This document shows positions 28,101-37,000 of a DNA stretch of 64,000 nucleotides, one piece after another. Source of the stretch: Croceicoccus sp. (GTDB lineage: Bacteria > Pseudomonadota > Alphaproteobacteria > Sphingomonadales > Sphingomonadaceae); assembly GCA_002694745.1 (NCBI GenBank), contig NZMY01000036.1, positions 1 through 64,000 on the forward strand. The letters are read 5' to 3'. Made by a program: the position numbers and the translations under genes. Position 1 is the first letter of the stretch; the number at the start of each line of letters is the position of its first letter. The notes beneath the pieces are model-generated. The model searched no databases. It saw only the letters and a list, made by a program, of their open reading frames with translations, and had not been told where the DNA came from.

Positions 28101-28176
28101 CGACGGCGCGGTCACGCACAAGATCCATGGTGCGCAATGGCGCGGTAACAGGGCGCATGGGATCGGCTTCGGCCAT
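22123..28176 (-). CDS. druE: Druantia DruE: giant DEAD/DEAH helicase with DUF1998
   Basis: A 2017-residue protein, in the range usual for DruE (about 1800-2100). The N-terminal SF2 helicase has Walker A VTSGTGSGKTECF near residue 130, motif II ILDEAHGYVGSAAAEIAL, motif III FVATSATIGDG, and motif VI ANYRQRVGRAGRRRQGF. Zinc-ligand cysteines occur in the middle and C-terminal parts (CRECGEPWLDCE; CKEPGCVTGCSACVL, the DUF1998/MZB signature). DruE is the only gene common to all Druantia types. The paired DruH upstream makes this type III. It begins 2 bp after the druH stop. Confidence 0.9.
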   Translation of the reverse strand: MAEADPMRPVTAPLRTMDLVRDRAVEAVLSRSGINHPALVDEIRRQFGSTKVEDGALVREPVIEGAAPFVTDGRTFADCSGNLLHPEVIRAISSDTAGEYRFPPDAQPYRHQVEAWRHLTDEQRNSVLVTSGTGSGKTECFLMPLLHDLATESDAKGRLSGVRAIALYPLNALIASQKERLRAWTRPFGGKVRFGLYNGLTPDKLRASDMRHAEQAQDRETLRRDPPPILVTNVTMLEYMTIRRIDRPLIENSRGQLRWIILDEAHGYVGSAAAEIALLIRRVLLAFGVKASDVRFVATSATIGDGKDVTDDLRRFLQDISGAEADRIHVVTGAREPLMLPKADAEARAEPTLLADRDRLRANPAVQSFLREAEAGVVPLAKANSLLAPTGLPVPEILSAIADDGDRQRDPILPLRFHGFLRAVPGLWSCINPDCGKSPEGWPFGAVLPERSECCPSCSAPVLEINACRECGEPWLDCEERDGHLQPRYTPPVIDEFAALRDRESSEDMDNAPDPAREQGPIRPLYDGVRLAVGTRALDGCHQAHIDPKTGQRFDRAEEGTIVFHTHSPESCGACEASEGRLGDVLRPFRFGAPFLIGSAAPVMLEGVPRRPVNPQDKFAPPAEGRQLLSFTDSRQGTARFAANLQTNSERSFVRGHLYHAVQGSIAMSSEGDADVTALRSELAALEQAAAASPGILDELIAEKKRQLAAKLSPSLDGLSWPKMRERLAETEVVRKWMSEVWRLRDDRFGKDGAAFAEFLLMREFMRRPRRANTAETLGLARLRFDTIDRIATVPEVLRNNGRTIEDWHGLLYCMVDMVARANLAVRVLDADLHWITRLGWRKALLPFGEKKVAQNEVAWPVAGVAHASNLVMALEKALQMDRTDGADRAALNELLADAWAALSPLFYDPSRPGHALDFDKAHLAPVSQAWLCPVTGRVLPHTVLGLSPYGHREGVKPADKLATAITFPRLPMTFPRGNSLELIRAWLDDEPGVAELRKNGVWTNLNDQAALLAPYIRSAEHSAQQPAERLRRFEREFKDGEINILNCSTTMEMGVDIGSVSTVMMTNVPPALANYRQRVGRAGRRRQGFASSLTYTRDTPLEREAFAAPEIYLARSTRAPRVKLDSRRIVQRHVNALLLARWFAGEGGEALKVQVGDFFGCPQGIGAARPDVIPAEACLNWLDAPSTQTNLAADVAQLLHGTVLEGDATVFTAAREALDQARNGVVGEWDAMQAQAANAPPEGRGSIAYQLERLTKENLLSELASRNILPGHGLPTGVVQFVNADKAAADESDRTGDGSRGRRSFPSRTLDIAIRDYAPGAEVVVNGLVYSSAGVTLNWRRPADDAKASEIQSIKVFWTCVACGAADCSHVAPLQCPTCRSAIPLEAQRRFLAPSGFTVDMGEQPHADTDEVTYVEPEPEQIVARGAAWGAMANPLQGRLRASGEGLVFYSSRGGAGRLGYHVCLECGRAEPAAADGDGGAPMRDHQPLRGTQRNAAGVCPGTEKSFKITPPIALGCETLTDVAELQPANLASEGAALALVSALREALARRLGVEQGEMGLAIRRARGPLGQSTHSLFLFDRASGGAGFAPQAVALWELLLADARKILDCKEPGCVTGCSACVLTGDLHRQQEKVDRRVALDWAIEAIALGGSVDAEDLAHPAAILCRSVSDAVLSAVDQGARNLAIWCPPNTDAAGLADPWFSRFLRRLAERGVRIRLIVATKWLDQLDPASRLAVRDAVKAIGAELKTGDAPRFANGAVAIAAIDEAGGTSWASRDIGVAMPGEGWGQPQEVPIVAFPSERLPLGAAIDLERLLPPSSTAYVEIAKELDGPIAEFGKQFAALLVPKIRAAGGAGALQRVSYNDRYLQSPLTIRLMADGLASLCARLDAAQEGLPLTITTNRFKPNQRQPYSPEHDWEWEDDRRDILEDLMGRRGFDCDLDEGRAAHARTITLNFEAGKTVRVVLDQGFGPWRAPNFARFDFSDPADRQADKLDQYSVMIANRGASYAVVTNPAV

Positions 28177-28178
28177 GG

Positions 28179-31100
28179 TCAGGCACTCTCCTTGAGCCAG
28201 ACTGCAAAAGCCTCGGCGAAGTAATTCGGAAAATTATGGGCGACGGTCTTGATATGGCGAACGGCAGCGGCATCGGGCGCCCAGCACCCGGTTGCCGCCA
28301 GCGCCGCTGCACATGGTGCATCCAGCGTATCGATGAACTGTTGGTTAAAACCTTGGGTGATGAAATAGGCGGGCAGCTGATCGGCCAATTTCCGACGATA
28401 TCGGCCATAATAGGCGCCGCGAATACGGTGCGACGACCGGTTCAGGAACCGCTGCGAGACATCGGCGATATTGTCGGTTGCGTCAGATTCAAAGATTTGG
28501 GCCAGCAAGGGCTCGTGCTGGACCAAAGACCGCTGCGTCAACTTGACCGCTTCGATCGCCCTTTCCATCATCAGATCCGGATGCCCGGCCAACAGCCCTG
28601 TGATCCTGTCGAAGATTTCGCGGCTTGCGCCTTCCCAGCTTTTTCTCGGAAGCAGGCACCAGGCGAAGGGCAAGTCCCGCGACAGGCCCATGATCGCCTC
28701 GCGCTGATCGGGACGGGCATTCATGGCCATGCGCGTCAGCACATCCGGATATTGCGGAAGCAGTTCCAGAACCTTGAACGTCGCGGGAGGCAAACCCTCC
28801 AAAGCGCAGACCAGCGCGTTCAGCTCCTGCACCGCTTCTGACCCGCCATTCGAATCTGCATCGGCAAGCCATGCCTCGACCTGTGCCACCATCGTCCGGT
28901 AATCGTTGACGGCCATGGCCTTGCCCAGATCGGTCCCAGCCTCGGCAGGCGGTCCGACCAGCGTCAGGCAGCGCGGACGGGTCAGCACACGTGCGCCAGA
29001 CCGCAGATAGATCAGCCAAGGACCGCCAACGTCGGCGGGAAAGCTGACCGGTCGATGGTTGCTGTCGGACAGGAGGTTGTAGCTGCCGAAATCCACCTCG
29101 CGGCACGGGTCGGCCATGGGCCTGCCATAAAGATGCGCGCTTTCATCGACGACCCCTCGATCGGTGGTCAGCTGATCGCTGCGCCATTCGATGTTTAATT
29201 CGAAAGGTCGAACTTCCCAAAAGTGCTGACCTCCATTCATACTGAGTGAGATCCACGCCTCAATCCCCGAAGGCATCAGCAAGCCGGCCAATTCCTTGCG
29301 CACCGACGCCAGCGGGAACTCGCGCTCGAACTCCCAGCTCAGTTCGGCAAGATGTGGCTTGCCGGGCTCGTTCAATTCCGCGACCAGTTCCATGCCGCCG
29401 CCATCGACCGCCAAGACGTCCGGCAGATCGGCCAGCGTCAACAATTCCGAAGTTGACACCAACTTGCCGTCCCATTGCGCCAAACCAGCTGGGCATGGAT
29501 ACGCGATGGTCACAGCCAGATCGGGACCAGTTGGAAAGCGGATCGTCGCTCCAAATCGATTGGTCGCGGCCTTGGCTGCCATGGCCCTCCACTGAGAGTC
29601 ATTTTCGCAAACGCGAACCGGCGCATCGGCATCGGGTATGACCTCGACACCCGCAAGGCCTGTCAGATCATATTGCAGGTTTGGCCCCAGGCCGGACCGC
29701 GCCAATTCGGCACCGGAAGGCAGGATGGCAATCCTGCGACGGTCGAGCAGAATATCGTCCTTGCGCCAGCCCAATTCGAAATGACCGACCGGCAAGACGC
29801 GCGGGGCCTGGCGCCACTGACGCGTGCCTGGCTCGCGGATCAGCAATTGACCGCCATCCGCCGCTGTCCGAAAATGAGGAGGGCCGACGAACAGATCGAC
29901 CGTAGCTTGCACCTCGGCCCAGCGGCACTCATTGCCAATCAAATCCATGCGGTGCGACCGGTCATTCGCCTGACCGCACCGAATGCGATAGCGATCGCCG
30001 CTCTCATCGGTCACAAAGGCACCGCCCTTGATGTGCCACAGCTGGCTCGCCCCGACACCCATGCCAAGCGGCTGCGCCTCTTCACCTGCGGTCGCCGTTA
30101 CTTTCCAGCCAGCGGGGACCTGCAGATACAGGGCCTCAGCCCGGAACTGGCCCGAACCCGATCCGATGATGCGCAAGCAACGCGGCGCCAGTTCCTCGCC
30201 TTCTTCACGCTCGGCGATCAGCAATTGTCCCCGGCGCGGCTTGCCGCCGGGCAGCGCGATACGGCTGACCCGCCGCTCCCCCGAACGCAGATCGAGTTCG
30301 AGTGTGGCGGCAAAGGGCACGGCATGCACACCATGCGCCATTCGCACGGACCGCGCCGACCATTGCTTGTCACCCTGCGCAGGCGGTTCGAACAGAGCCA
30401 GTTCGCCCGGCATATGACGGGCGAGATCACCGCTTGCAAAGGCCCGCAGTCGGCCGAAGGCCGGGTCGATCTGGGCCATGGCTTTGCTGTCAATCGCACC
30501 ATCTAATCGGATGCGCACGGCTTCGAACCAACCGTCATCGCCATATTGCAACAATCGGTCTGTTCCCACTGCGGCACCGGTGATGGCCTCGACCGCCATA
30601 AGGCTGTCGACGAGCCTGTCAGCAGTCCGGTCGCCAATCGAAAGAGGAAGGGCCTCGCGCCAGCCCGGCTGATTAAGATCCAGCCAGATCGCAACGGGCT
30701 GTCCTGCCTCGGCTGCCTTGGGTTCGGCTTCTCGGCGGATGGTCACGATACTGAACGCCAGATCCGCGCATAGCTGGACGAAATCATTGTCGTCGAATGT
30801 CTGAGGCAGACGGCCGCGCACCTCTTCTGCGAGCGTCAGCGCTGTTTCCGCGTCCGCGGCAACATTGCCTAGCAGAGCGCCAACAATGGTGGTCAAGATG
30901 CGGCTTGCCCAACCGCCTTCGCCCGATTCCACCGCCGCCGCCGGAAAACCGCCTTCGCGGGCCAATGTACCCAGATAGGCATGATTGGATAGCTTGATGA
31001 CAGGCCGGCCCCAAGCCTGAAGCCCACGGCGGGCGATGTCGCGGAGCATCCCCTGATCCGACTGCCCGGTCGTCCGGAAACCCAAGTCGCTTAGCAGTGG

Positions 31101-31502
31101 GCTCCAGCTGAGCCCGCCGCCTCGATAGGACCGCCTGTGCCATTCCGATGCCCAAAGGACGAACAGCGCCGGGTCATTCCCACTGGCCAAGGCATAGATG
31201 CCCTGCCGGGTCGCCAGATAGGTCTGCAATTCCTGAAAGGCAGCATCATCGATGCGATAGGCGTAGAGCCAGCGCCCATCTGCAGGAGGCAGCCCGAACT
31301 TTGCCCCTGGCGCGTAGGAGGGCGCCTGAACAGGCCGGTTGGCAATATCCTTCAGCTCTCGCCTCCGATTGATGATCTTTAAGCGCAACGGCCCGACCCA
31401 TGCCTCGGACAGCATGGTCAGCTCGCCTTCAATATAGTCCAGCTCGGGCAGATCATCGGCCTCGTCGATACGCGCCGACCATGCCAATCTAGCTTCGCTC
31501 AT
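28179..31502 (-). CDS. druH: Druantia type III protein DruH
   Basis: An 1107-residue protein, about the length expected for DruH (STY4851/ECs_5259 family). There is no catalytic motif or membrane segment. The middle is beta-rich, and the C-terminal ~300 residues are helical (EAIMGLSRDLPFAWCLLPRK; YFGRYRRKL-like segments). Identification rests on size, composition and its place directly before a DruE-size DUF1998 helicase; DruH-DruE together define Druantia type III. The molecular role of DruH is unknown. Its promoter should lie in the 115 bp between it and the WYL gene, which carry a repeated TTTCGnTCGC element. Confidence 0.8.
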   Translation of the reverse strand: MSEARLAWSARIDEADDLPELDYIEGELTMLSEAWVGPLRLKIINRRRELKDIANRPVQAPSYAPGAKFGLPPADGRWLYAYRIDDAAFQELQTYLATRQGIYALASGNDPALFVLWASEWHRRSYRGGGLSWSPLLSDLGFRTTGQSDQGMLRDIARRGLQAWGRPVIKLSNHAYLGTLAREGGFPAAAVESGEGGWASRILTTIVGALLGNVAADAETALTLAEEVRGRLPQTFDDNDFVQLCADLAFSIVTIRREAEPKAAEAGQPVAIWLDLNQPGWREALPLSIGDRTADRLVDSLMAVEAITGAAVGTDRLLQYGDDGWFEAVRIRLDGAIDSKAMAQIDPAFGRLRAFASGDLARHMPGELALFEPPAQGDKQWSARSVRMAHGVHAVPFAATLELDLRSGERRVSRIALPGGKPRRGQLLIAEREEGEELAPRCLRIIGSGSGQFRAEALYLQVPAGWKVTATAGEEAQPLGMGVGASQLWHIKGGAFVTDESGDRYRIRCGQANDRSHRMDLIGNECRWAEVQATVDLFVGPPHFRTAADGGQLLIREPGTRQWRQAPRVLPVGHFELGWRKDDILLDRRRIAILPSGAELARSGLGPNLQYDLTGLAGVEVIPDADAPVRVCENDSQWRAMAAKAATNRFGATIRFPTGPDLAVTIAYPCPAGLAQWDGKLVSTSELLTLADLPDVLAVDGGGMELVAELNEPGKPHLAELSWEFEREFPLASVRKELAGLLMPSGIEAWISLSMNGGQHFWEVRPFELNIEWRSDQLTTDRGVVDESAHLYGRPMADPCREVDFGSYNLLSDSNHRPVSFPADVGGPWLIYLRSGARVLTRPRCLTLVGPPAEAGTDLGKAMAVNDYRTMVAQVEAWLADADSNGGSEAVQELNALVCALEGLPPATFKVLELLPQYPDVLTRMAMNARPDQREAIMGLSRDLPFAWCLLPRKSWEGASREIFDRITGLLAGHPDLMMERAIEAVKLTQRSLVQHEPLLAQIFESDATDNIADVSQRFLNRSSHRIRGAYYGRYRRKLADQLPAYFITQGFNQQFIDTLDAPCAAALAATGCWAPDAAAVRHIKTVAHNFPNYFAEAFAVWLKESA

Positions 31503-31530
31503 TTTTGCTTTTCCGATGCCTCGATCACAT

Positions 31531-31600
31531 TTTCGTTCGCGCAGACAGCCGGATCCCGTCCGCGTTCACTGCCTATCGAACATGCCAATATTTCGCTCGC
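31531..31600. promoter_or_regulatory. Paired TTTCGnTCGC elements upstream of druH
   Basis: TTTCGTTCGC at 31531-31540 and TTTCGCTCGC at 31591-31600 lie in the WYL-druH intergenic region, exactly 60 bp apart. A third copy, TTTCGGTCGC, is on the minus strand at 32660-32651 upstream of the WYL gene. Shared motifs in both intergenic regions suggest binding sites for the WYL regulator. The repeats are visible; the binding is inferred. Confidence 0.4.
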
Positions 31601-31617
31601 ACACACGACAAAACCGG

Positions 31618-32583
31618 TCACAGCGACTCCTCCGCCGCATCCAGCCTCTCTCGCATAATTGCGCGAAGTTCTGCCGGTCCCTCGATCACCAGATCGCCGC
31701 CCCAAGTGAACAGATGCTCGGCCATCTCCCGCAACCCGCCGGCACGGAATCGGATGATCAGCTCATCACCATCATCTTCAAAACTTTGGCTGGGATGGAA
31801 CCGCCAGCTGCGCGCGCGTGAAACGGCATGAGATCGGGCGCGCAGAATAACGTCGTGAGGTTCTTCCTGCCAGATCCCAAAACTGTTGGAGAGGAAGCCG
31901 TCGAGGCTCCACTCATCAGGGGCGCAACCCAGAGTTTCCGAAAGGCGAACATTGCTCATCCGGTCGAGCCGGAAGTTGATGGGCTCATTGTCGCGATCGG
32001 GAAACTTGCCGACGAGATAGGTGATCGGGCCCAACAGCAGACCATAGGGCACCACACGGCGCCATTTCGGTTCGGTCTTGCCATCGGCGAGGTAGTCGAA
32101 CTCCACGCAATAGCCGGCGAGGATCGCCTCCTGCATCATGTCTAGAGTTTCGGGCGGGACCTCAACCACAGGACCTGCCGTAACACGCGTGCGTTGCAGC
32201 CGGGCGAGCCCGTCGAGGTCAGTATCGATTTTGCGCTTTTCAGCGTTGTCGAGCGAAGCGAAGATCTTGCTTAAAAGGCTCTGCAGCAGTTCCGCATTGG
32301 GCGCGTTCTCTGCCTTACGCGCGTCGCATTCAGCACGTAGGGCTGCGACTTCGGCAGCATTAGGGCGGGTGTAATGCCGGCGCAGACTGTCGCGAATGCG
32401 AAAGCGCTTCTTCCGATCGTCCATCACTTCGTCCACGTCGAAATGATCAGCGACGACATTGCGCATGCGCTCGACCGTCCGGCGATCGACGCCAAGCTGC
32501 TCGGCCATCTCGTCCAGCGTCAGACCTTCGCTCGATGCCGCCAGCATATCGACCATGCTCAGCGTGCGATCGAGCTTGCCCAT
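31618..32583 (-). CDS. WYL-domain transcriptional regulator
   Basis: About 321 residues. The N-terminal winged HTH (LTLDEMAEQLGVDRRTVERM) is followed by a WYL domain (AGYCVEFDYLADGKTEPKWR, VVPYGLLLGPITYLVGKFPD) and a WCX-like C-terminal segment. WYL regulators such as BrxR and CapW bind nucleic-acid ligands and repress defence operons until infection. I prefer the ATG at 32583 because the HTH follows directly; the TTG at 32634 adds a low-complexity stretch. It lies between mcrC and druH on the same strand, so it could control Druantia, McrBC or both. Confidence 0.88.
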   Translation of the reverse strand: MGKLDRTLSMVDMLAASSEGLTLDEMAEQLGVDRRTVERMRNVVADHFDVDEVMDDRKKRFRIRDSLRRHYTRPNAAEVAALRAECDARKAENAPNAELLQSLLSKIFASLDNAEKRKIDTDLDGLARLQRTRVTAGPVVEVPPETLDMMQEAILAGYCVEFDYLADGKTEPKWRRVVPYGLLLGPITYLVGKFPDRDNEPINFRLDRMSNVRLSETLGCAPDEWSLDGFLSNSFGIWQEEPHDVILRARSHAVSRARSWRFHPSQSFEDDGDELIIRFRAGGLREMAEHLFTWGGDLVIEGPAELRAIMRERLDAAEESL

Positions 32584-32683
32584 ACGGCGTCCGGAGCCAA
32601 CTGCCCCCGCGCTTGCGCCATTAATTCCCCCCAAAGTCTGCCCCCCGGCTGCGACCGAAATCGTCGTGACTGTTGCAGAGGCG

Positions 32684-34048
32684 CTATGCGGTTGAAACCC
32701 CTTGAATTCGGTTAACGTCCAAATCGGATCTATCTACCGTGTCCCCGCCGCTCAATTCTGCGGCAATAATGGCCGCAAGCTGCTGTGCAAAACGCTTCGG
32801 CTCGGAAATGTCGACGGTCGAGACCGCAAGCCTTTCCCTTCCCCGCGCCAGCCCGAAATCGTGCCGAGACTGTTGGTCAGCCCCTGGGACCGATGGATAG
32901 AGCAGCATCAGCCGGTCACACCGGTAGAGCCGCGCATAGGCCATCAGCTGATAGACGTCGCTCTGCTTCACACCGCGCTTGCGGTCGAAGGGATCGGACG
33001 CCAGCTTCTTCCACTTCGTGTCGATGATCACACGCGCACGGCCAGTCGAGCGATCACGAAGAATAATGTCTGGCCGCGTCTGGAACAGGCTGGGGTGGCA
33101 ATGCTCCCCTTCCCGCCAATGGCCGAGACAATATTCGAGGCCGCCTTGCGCCACGACCTCGATCCCCGGTTCACGCAATTGCTTGCGCAAGCCAGCGGCA
33201 ACATAGGCCTCGAACAGATCGTTCATCGGGAACAACAGGGTAATACCGTCACTCCCTGCTGCCTGATGATGCGTGGCCTGCCATTCGCGTTTCAGGAACA
33301 GCCTGGCCATGGCGAACAGGCTACGCCAGCGCCGGTTGCTGCGGTCGATCACCACACGGTCCCACCGGAGGCGCAAAGGTTGCACATCCGGCACGTCGGC
33401 CATCAGAAAGCGCAGTTCGGCCAGCCTGCGCTGGGTTTCGTAATGACGGGCATGGCGGTGCAGCATGATTGTGCAGGCCTTCATCACCCGCATCAGCGGC
33501 GTATCGGCCTCCAGACTGTCATAGCGGCAGGAAAGACGATCGGGTCGCACCGCGTTGATCGTGAATTGTCGCGCAACATCGAGCCTTCCGCGCAAGGCAG
33601 GCAGATCATCCTCGCGCGGATTATAGCGACGAGGCAGGCCGCGCCGCGCCTCGGCCAATAGGCGGTCAGCGAAGATGCGGACCAATATGTCGAGCAGCGT
33701 ATGATCCTGCCGCGCTATCGCCGCCGCCTCGCCGTGCGAGATATCGAGGTCGAGCGCCACATCGAGCATATGGACAAGACGCGCCCTGACGCTGGCATCG
33801 CTTTCGCCGTCAGCGGGTTCGATCTTGGGAAGGATTTCCAGCGAACACCCCTGCCCCGCCAGAATGCCGACCGCCTGCCGCGCATGCAGATGACGGTTTT
33901 GCTCGACTAGGATGTTCTGCCCCTCGGCACCGCCCTTCGCATGTGAGCGCGCCGCGGCGAGCAGGCTGTTGGCCTGCGCGCGGGTAAAGCCCCCATCCCC
34001 CTTCCCGATGGGGAGCTTCTTCCACTCGTGAACGGTGCGATGGGCCAT
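32684..34048 (-). CDS. mcrC: McrC-like 5-methylcytosine restriction nuclease subunit
   Basis: About 454 residues. The N-terminal domain includes FTRAQANSLLAAARSHA and AVGILAGQGCSLEILPKIEP. The C-terminal PD-(D/E)XK nuclease has D in FQTRPDIILRD and DTKWK in RVIIDTKWKKL about 17 residues later, with QSDVYQLMAYARLY after it. McrC is the nuclease partner of the McrB GTPase and stimulates its hydrolysis. The ATG at 34048 lies 7 bp after the mcrB stop; the longer frame to 34135 would overlap mcrB by 80 bp without support. Confidence 0.9.
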   Translation of the reverse strand: MAHRTVHEWKKLPIGKGDGGFTRAQANSLLAAARSHAKGGAEGQNILVEQNRHLHARQAVGILAGQGCSLEILPKIEPADGESDASVRARLVHMLDVALDLDISHGEAAAIARQDHTLLDILVRIFADRLLAEARRGLPRRYNPREDDLPALRGRLDVARQFTINAVRPDRLSCRYDSLEADTPLMRVMKACTIMLHRHARHYETQRRLAELRFLMADVPDVQPLRLRWDRVVIDRSNRRWRSLFAMARLFLKREWQATHHQAAGSDGITLLFPMNDLFEAYVAAGLRKQLREPGIEVVAQGGLEYCLGHWREGEHCHPSLFQTRPDIILRDRSTGRARVIIDTKWKKLASDPFDRKRGVKQSDVYQLMAYARLYRCDRLMLLYPSVPGADQQSRHDFGLARGRERLAVSTVDISEPKRFAQQLAAIIAAELSGGDTVDRSDLDVNRIQGVSTA

Positions 34049-34055
34049 GCCGCGC

Positions 34056-37000
34056 CTACTCGTCCCCGTCGTCGTCTGTCGGTGCCCCCTCCCCTTCATC
34101 GGGCAGCGCGCCTTTGAGCAGGCGGTCATAGGCATCGGTCAGAAAGGTTTCGCGCACAGCCCAACTATCGCGTGCTTCACCCTGAATCCCGGGGGGCGCC
34201 TTCAGCACTGTCTTTTTTAGGAACCCGTCGCCCACGACCGAGGCAATGCGCGACCAATCCTCGAAGAAATATTCCTGAAGCAGCGGGATCACCTTGTCGC
34301 GCATGGTCGCATCAATCGCGCGCCTTTCCTTGCCGCCATCGCCCATGAAGAAAGCGTGGCCAATGCGATGGTCACGGTCGATCAGATATTCGATGCGTTC
34401 GTTGATGACCGTCAGAACCTTCGCCAGCGGAATGTCGCCTACCGCTCCGAGGCGCCAAGGCTCCGGCGCGATTTCCTCAAACCGGAAGCGGCGGCGAAGG
34501 GCCGTATCGAGCAAAGCAATCGAACGGTCCGCCGTATTCATCGTGCCGATGACATGCAGGTTCGAAGGCACGCCGAATTCACGCTTCGAGTAAGGCAGCC
34601 GCACCGTCAGCGCATTGGGCTGCCCCAATCGCTTGTCCGGCTCGAGCAACGTGATCAGTTCGCCGAAGACCTTGGAGATATTCGCACGGTTGATCTCGTC
34701 AATGATCAGCACATGCGGTTCACGCTCAGCACTCTCATCCTCGACTTCGCTGGCGGCCGCCGCATTCACGAGCCTCTCGATCTCGGCAATATTCAGCCGC
34801 GACTTGGGCAGCTCATAGACCGTGTCGAGGCTGAACCGCTTTTCGCTGATCTCGCGGACATCGACCCCTTCCGGGTCATCCCACAGCCAATGCACCTTCC
34901 GGCGGTGGCAATAGCGACCATCAGGCCGCGGAGCATATTCATACGGCCCCTCGACAACACCAATCGCGCGAAAGGCATTCAGCCCCTTCGAGACGATGAC
35001 GACATCGCCTTCCCGGATCCGGTTACGGAAGCGGTCAGGCGATTTGACGTCGCCATTCTGCACCGTCAGGTTCTCATCCGGAAATCGATCGTGCAGTTCG
35101 CGCAGTATCGCATCGCGGTCCCTGAACCTCTCGTCGGACCAATCGACATTCTTGAAGCCGAAGATCGCGTAGCCTTCCTCGAGACTATCCTCGAACACCC
35201 ATTCCCATTCGGCCTTGCCCGCCTCACCCAGGGAAAGCTTGAAGACGCTGCGATCTTGAAGCGAAAACGCATCATCCGCCTTCATGACAGGCGCCGCAGC
35301 ACGGTCGGCGATCCGGCGGAAAATCCCTGGCTCAGGCTTAAGTTCGAACCCACCCAAAGTCTGTCCGTCGGATGTGCCTGTCGTGGGACGTAACCCCTCT
35401 ACGAAATCCTCGTAGCCGAAGTTCTGGTGGAAAGTGACAAACTCGATGCGCTTTTCCTTCACCAGCTCGCCATAGCGAGCCATCAAGGCTGCGCGGCCTT
35501 CGTCATTGTTGCCGTAATCCGCGTCGCCATCACACAGGCGCACAGCCTCCTGTGCCGTGCGGTAGGTTTTGCCAGTGCCGGGAGGACCATAGAGGATGAG
35601 ATTGGTGGGTTTGGCCACGGAAAGTTCCTTCTTCGGCTTTCCGAAAAGACGGTCACGCCAGAATGGATCATTGAGAAACCAGTCGTAATCCTGATCTTCG
35701 CCCAGCAGCAGGAAGCGCCGCAGCAAGTCAGCCGATGGACGTTCACCTGGAGGTTTCAGGCCCCAGACCGGATCGGTGAATGTGTAGAAATACCAGACCC
35801 GGGCCTCGGCGGGCTCATCCCACTCCACGCCGATGTTTAATCCATCTTCGCTTTCGCGAACGATCCGACCCTTTGCGCGGATACGAATGGCCGAGACGCG
35901 TCCGCCATTCGCATCGAACGGCAGATCATGGGTCTGGTGGAAGTAATCGCGCAGAAAGATGTGATCGCCTGCGCGCATCTCTGCCATGCGCTTGTTGCTC
36001 GAGCTGCCGGTGTTCTCAAGCAGGCTGAATTCACCGCGCTCGATAAAGCGCGGAAGACCGTCCTCGTCGCCATATCGTGCGGTCACGATCCAGATCGGCG
36101 TTGGGTCCAGTTCACCGGCAGTGTCTTCAAGTGCCGAGCCGCAAGTTGACCAGATGAAACTCTGCACATCCCACAGATCGCGGGGGCGCCAGCCCCACTC
36201 GTCGCGCATGATGTCGAGTGTCTTTCGGGCCAAGGAATTTGCCTCGGCATATTCCTCTTCGCGCAGCGGCGCATTGGCAAACAGCGCCCTATGGCACAGG
36301 GCGCGAGCGAAGGTCTGGAACCTCTGGTAATTTATGCTGATCGCTTCGTCCGGTTGAGCAAGCGCCAAGGGGAGGCTTGCGAATATCCGGCTCTCTGCGA
36401 AAGGATTGCTGCCTGTCGCCGCCTCTTGCAACAGTGGCCAAACTGCGTGCAGAAATTGCCCAGCGAGCTGCGATGGATAACCGTCACCGGCGACAAGCTT
36501 GCCCATTGCTTCTTCAAGGACGCCTGGATGTGCTGTGCGAATAGTCTCGAGTATCCGCTGACGGGCGAAATGTTGAAGATGTATGTTGCGCTTGTCGCCA
36601 AGCAGGTCGAGCACCTGTGTGCCCAAATCGCTTGTGGAGACGCCGCGCTGCTTAAGCGCAGTGATCTCCTTCATTGTGTGAACCCGATGCGGATCGTCCT
36701 TTTCCCGCCATTCGTCGGATGAAAATCCACCGTTCCTTTCAAAGTCTGGGAACTGACTGAGGAACCGAGCCTTCAAACGATTGAGGTTCTGCCGATCAAG
36801 GCTCGCACCTCCAGTCTCATAATGGTCGAGAAGCAGCTGCAGATCCTCGCTGTTTCGCACAATAGCCATTGTAACCGGTTCGGGATCACTTCCACTGTGT
36901 TTCAGTCGAGGCGGCAAATTCGAATGCCGTGGCGCATTTGCTGCATAGGGCTGGAGTTCTACCGCCCCCGCAGTCAGCGGTTCAACCGTGCCTTCCAACC

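Noticed and set aside
22123-31502. DISARM (drmA/drmB) interpretation of the DUF1998 helicase locus
   Set aside because: There is one ~2000-residue helicase with fused DUF1998 and a single ~1100-residue partner, with no DNA methylase or PLD protein beside it. That is Druantia III, not DISARM.
34356-35393. 345-residue ORF antisense to mcrB
   Set aside because: Entirely inside a gene with clear AAA+ motifs; the product is arginine-rich and domainless.
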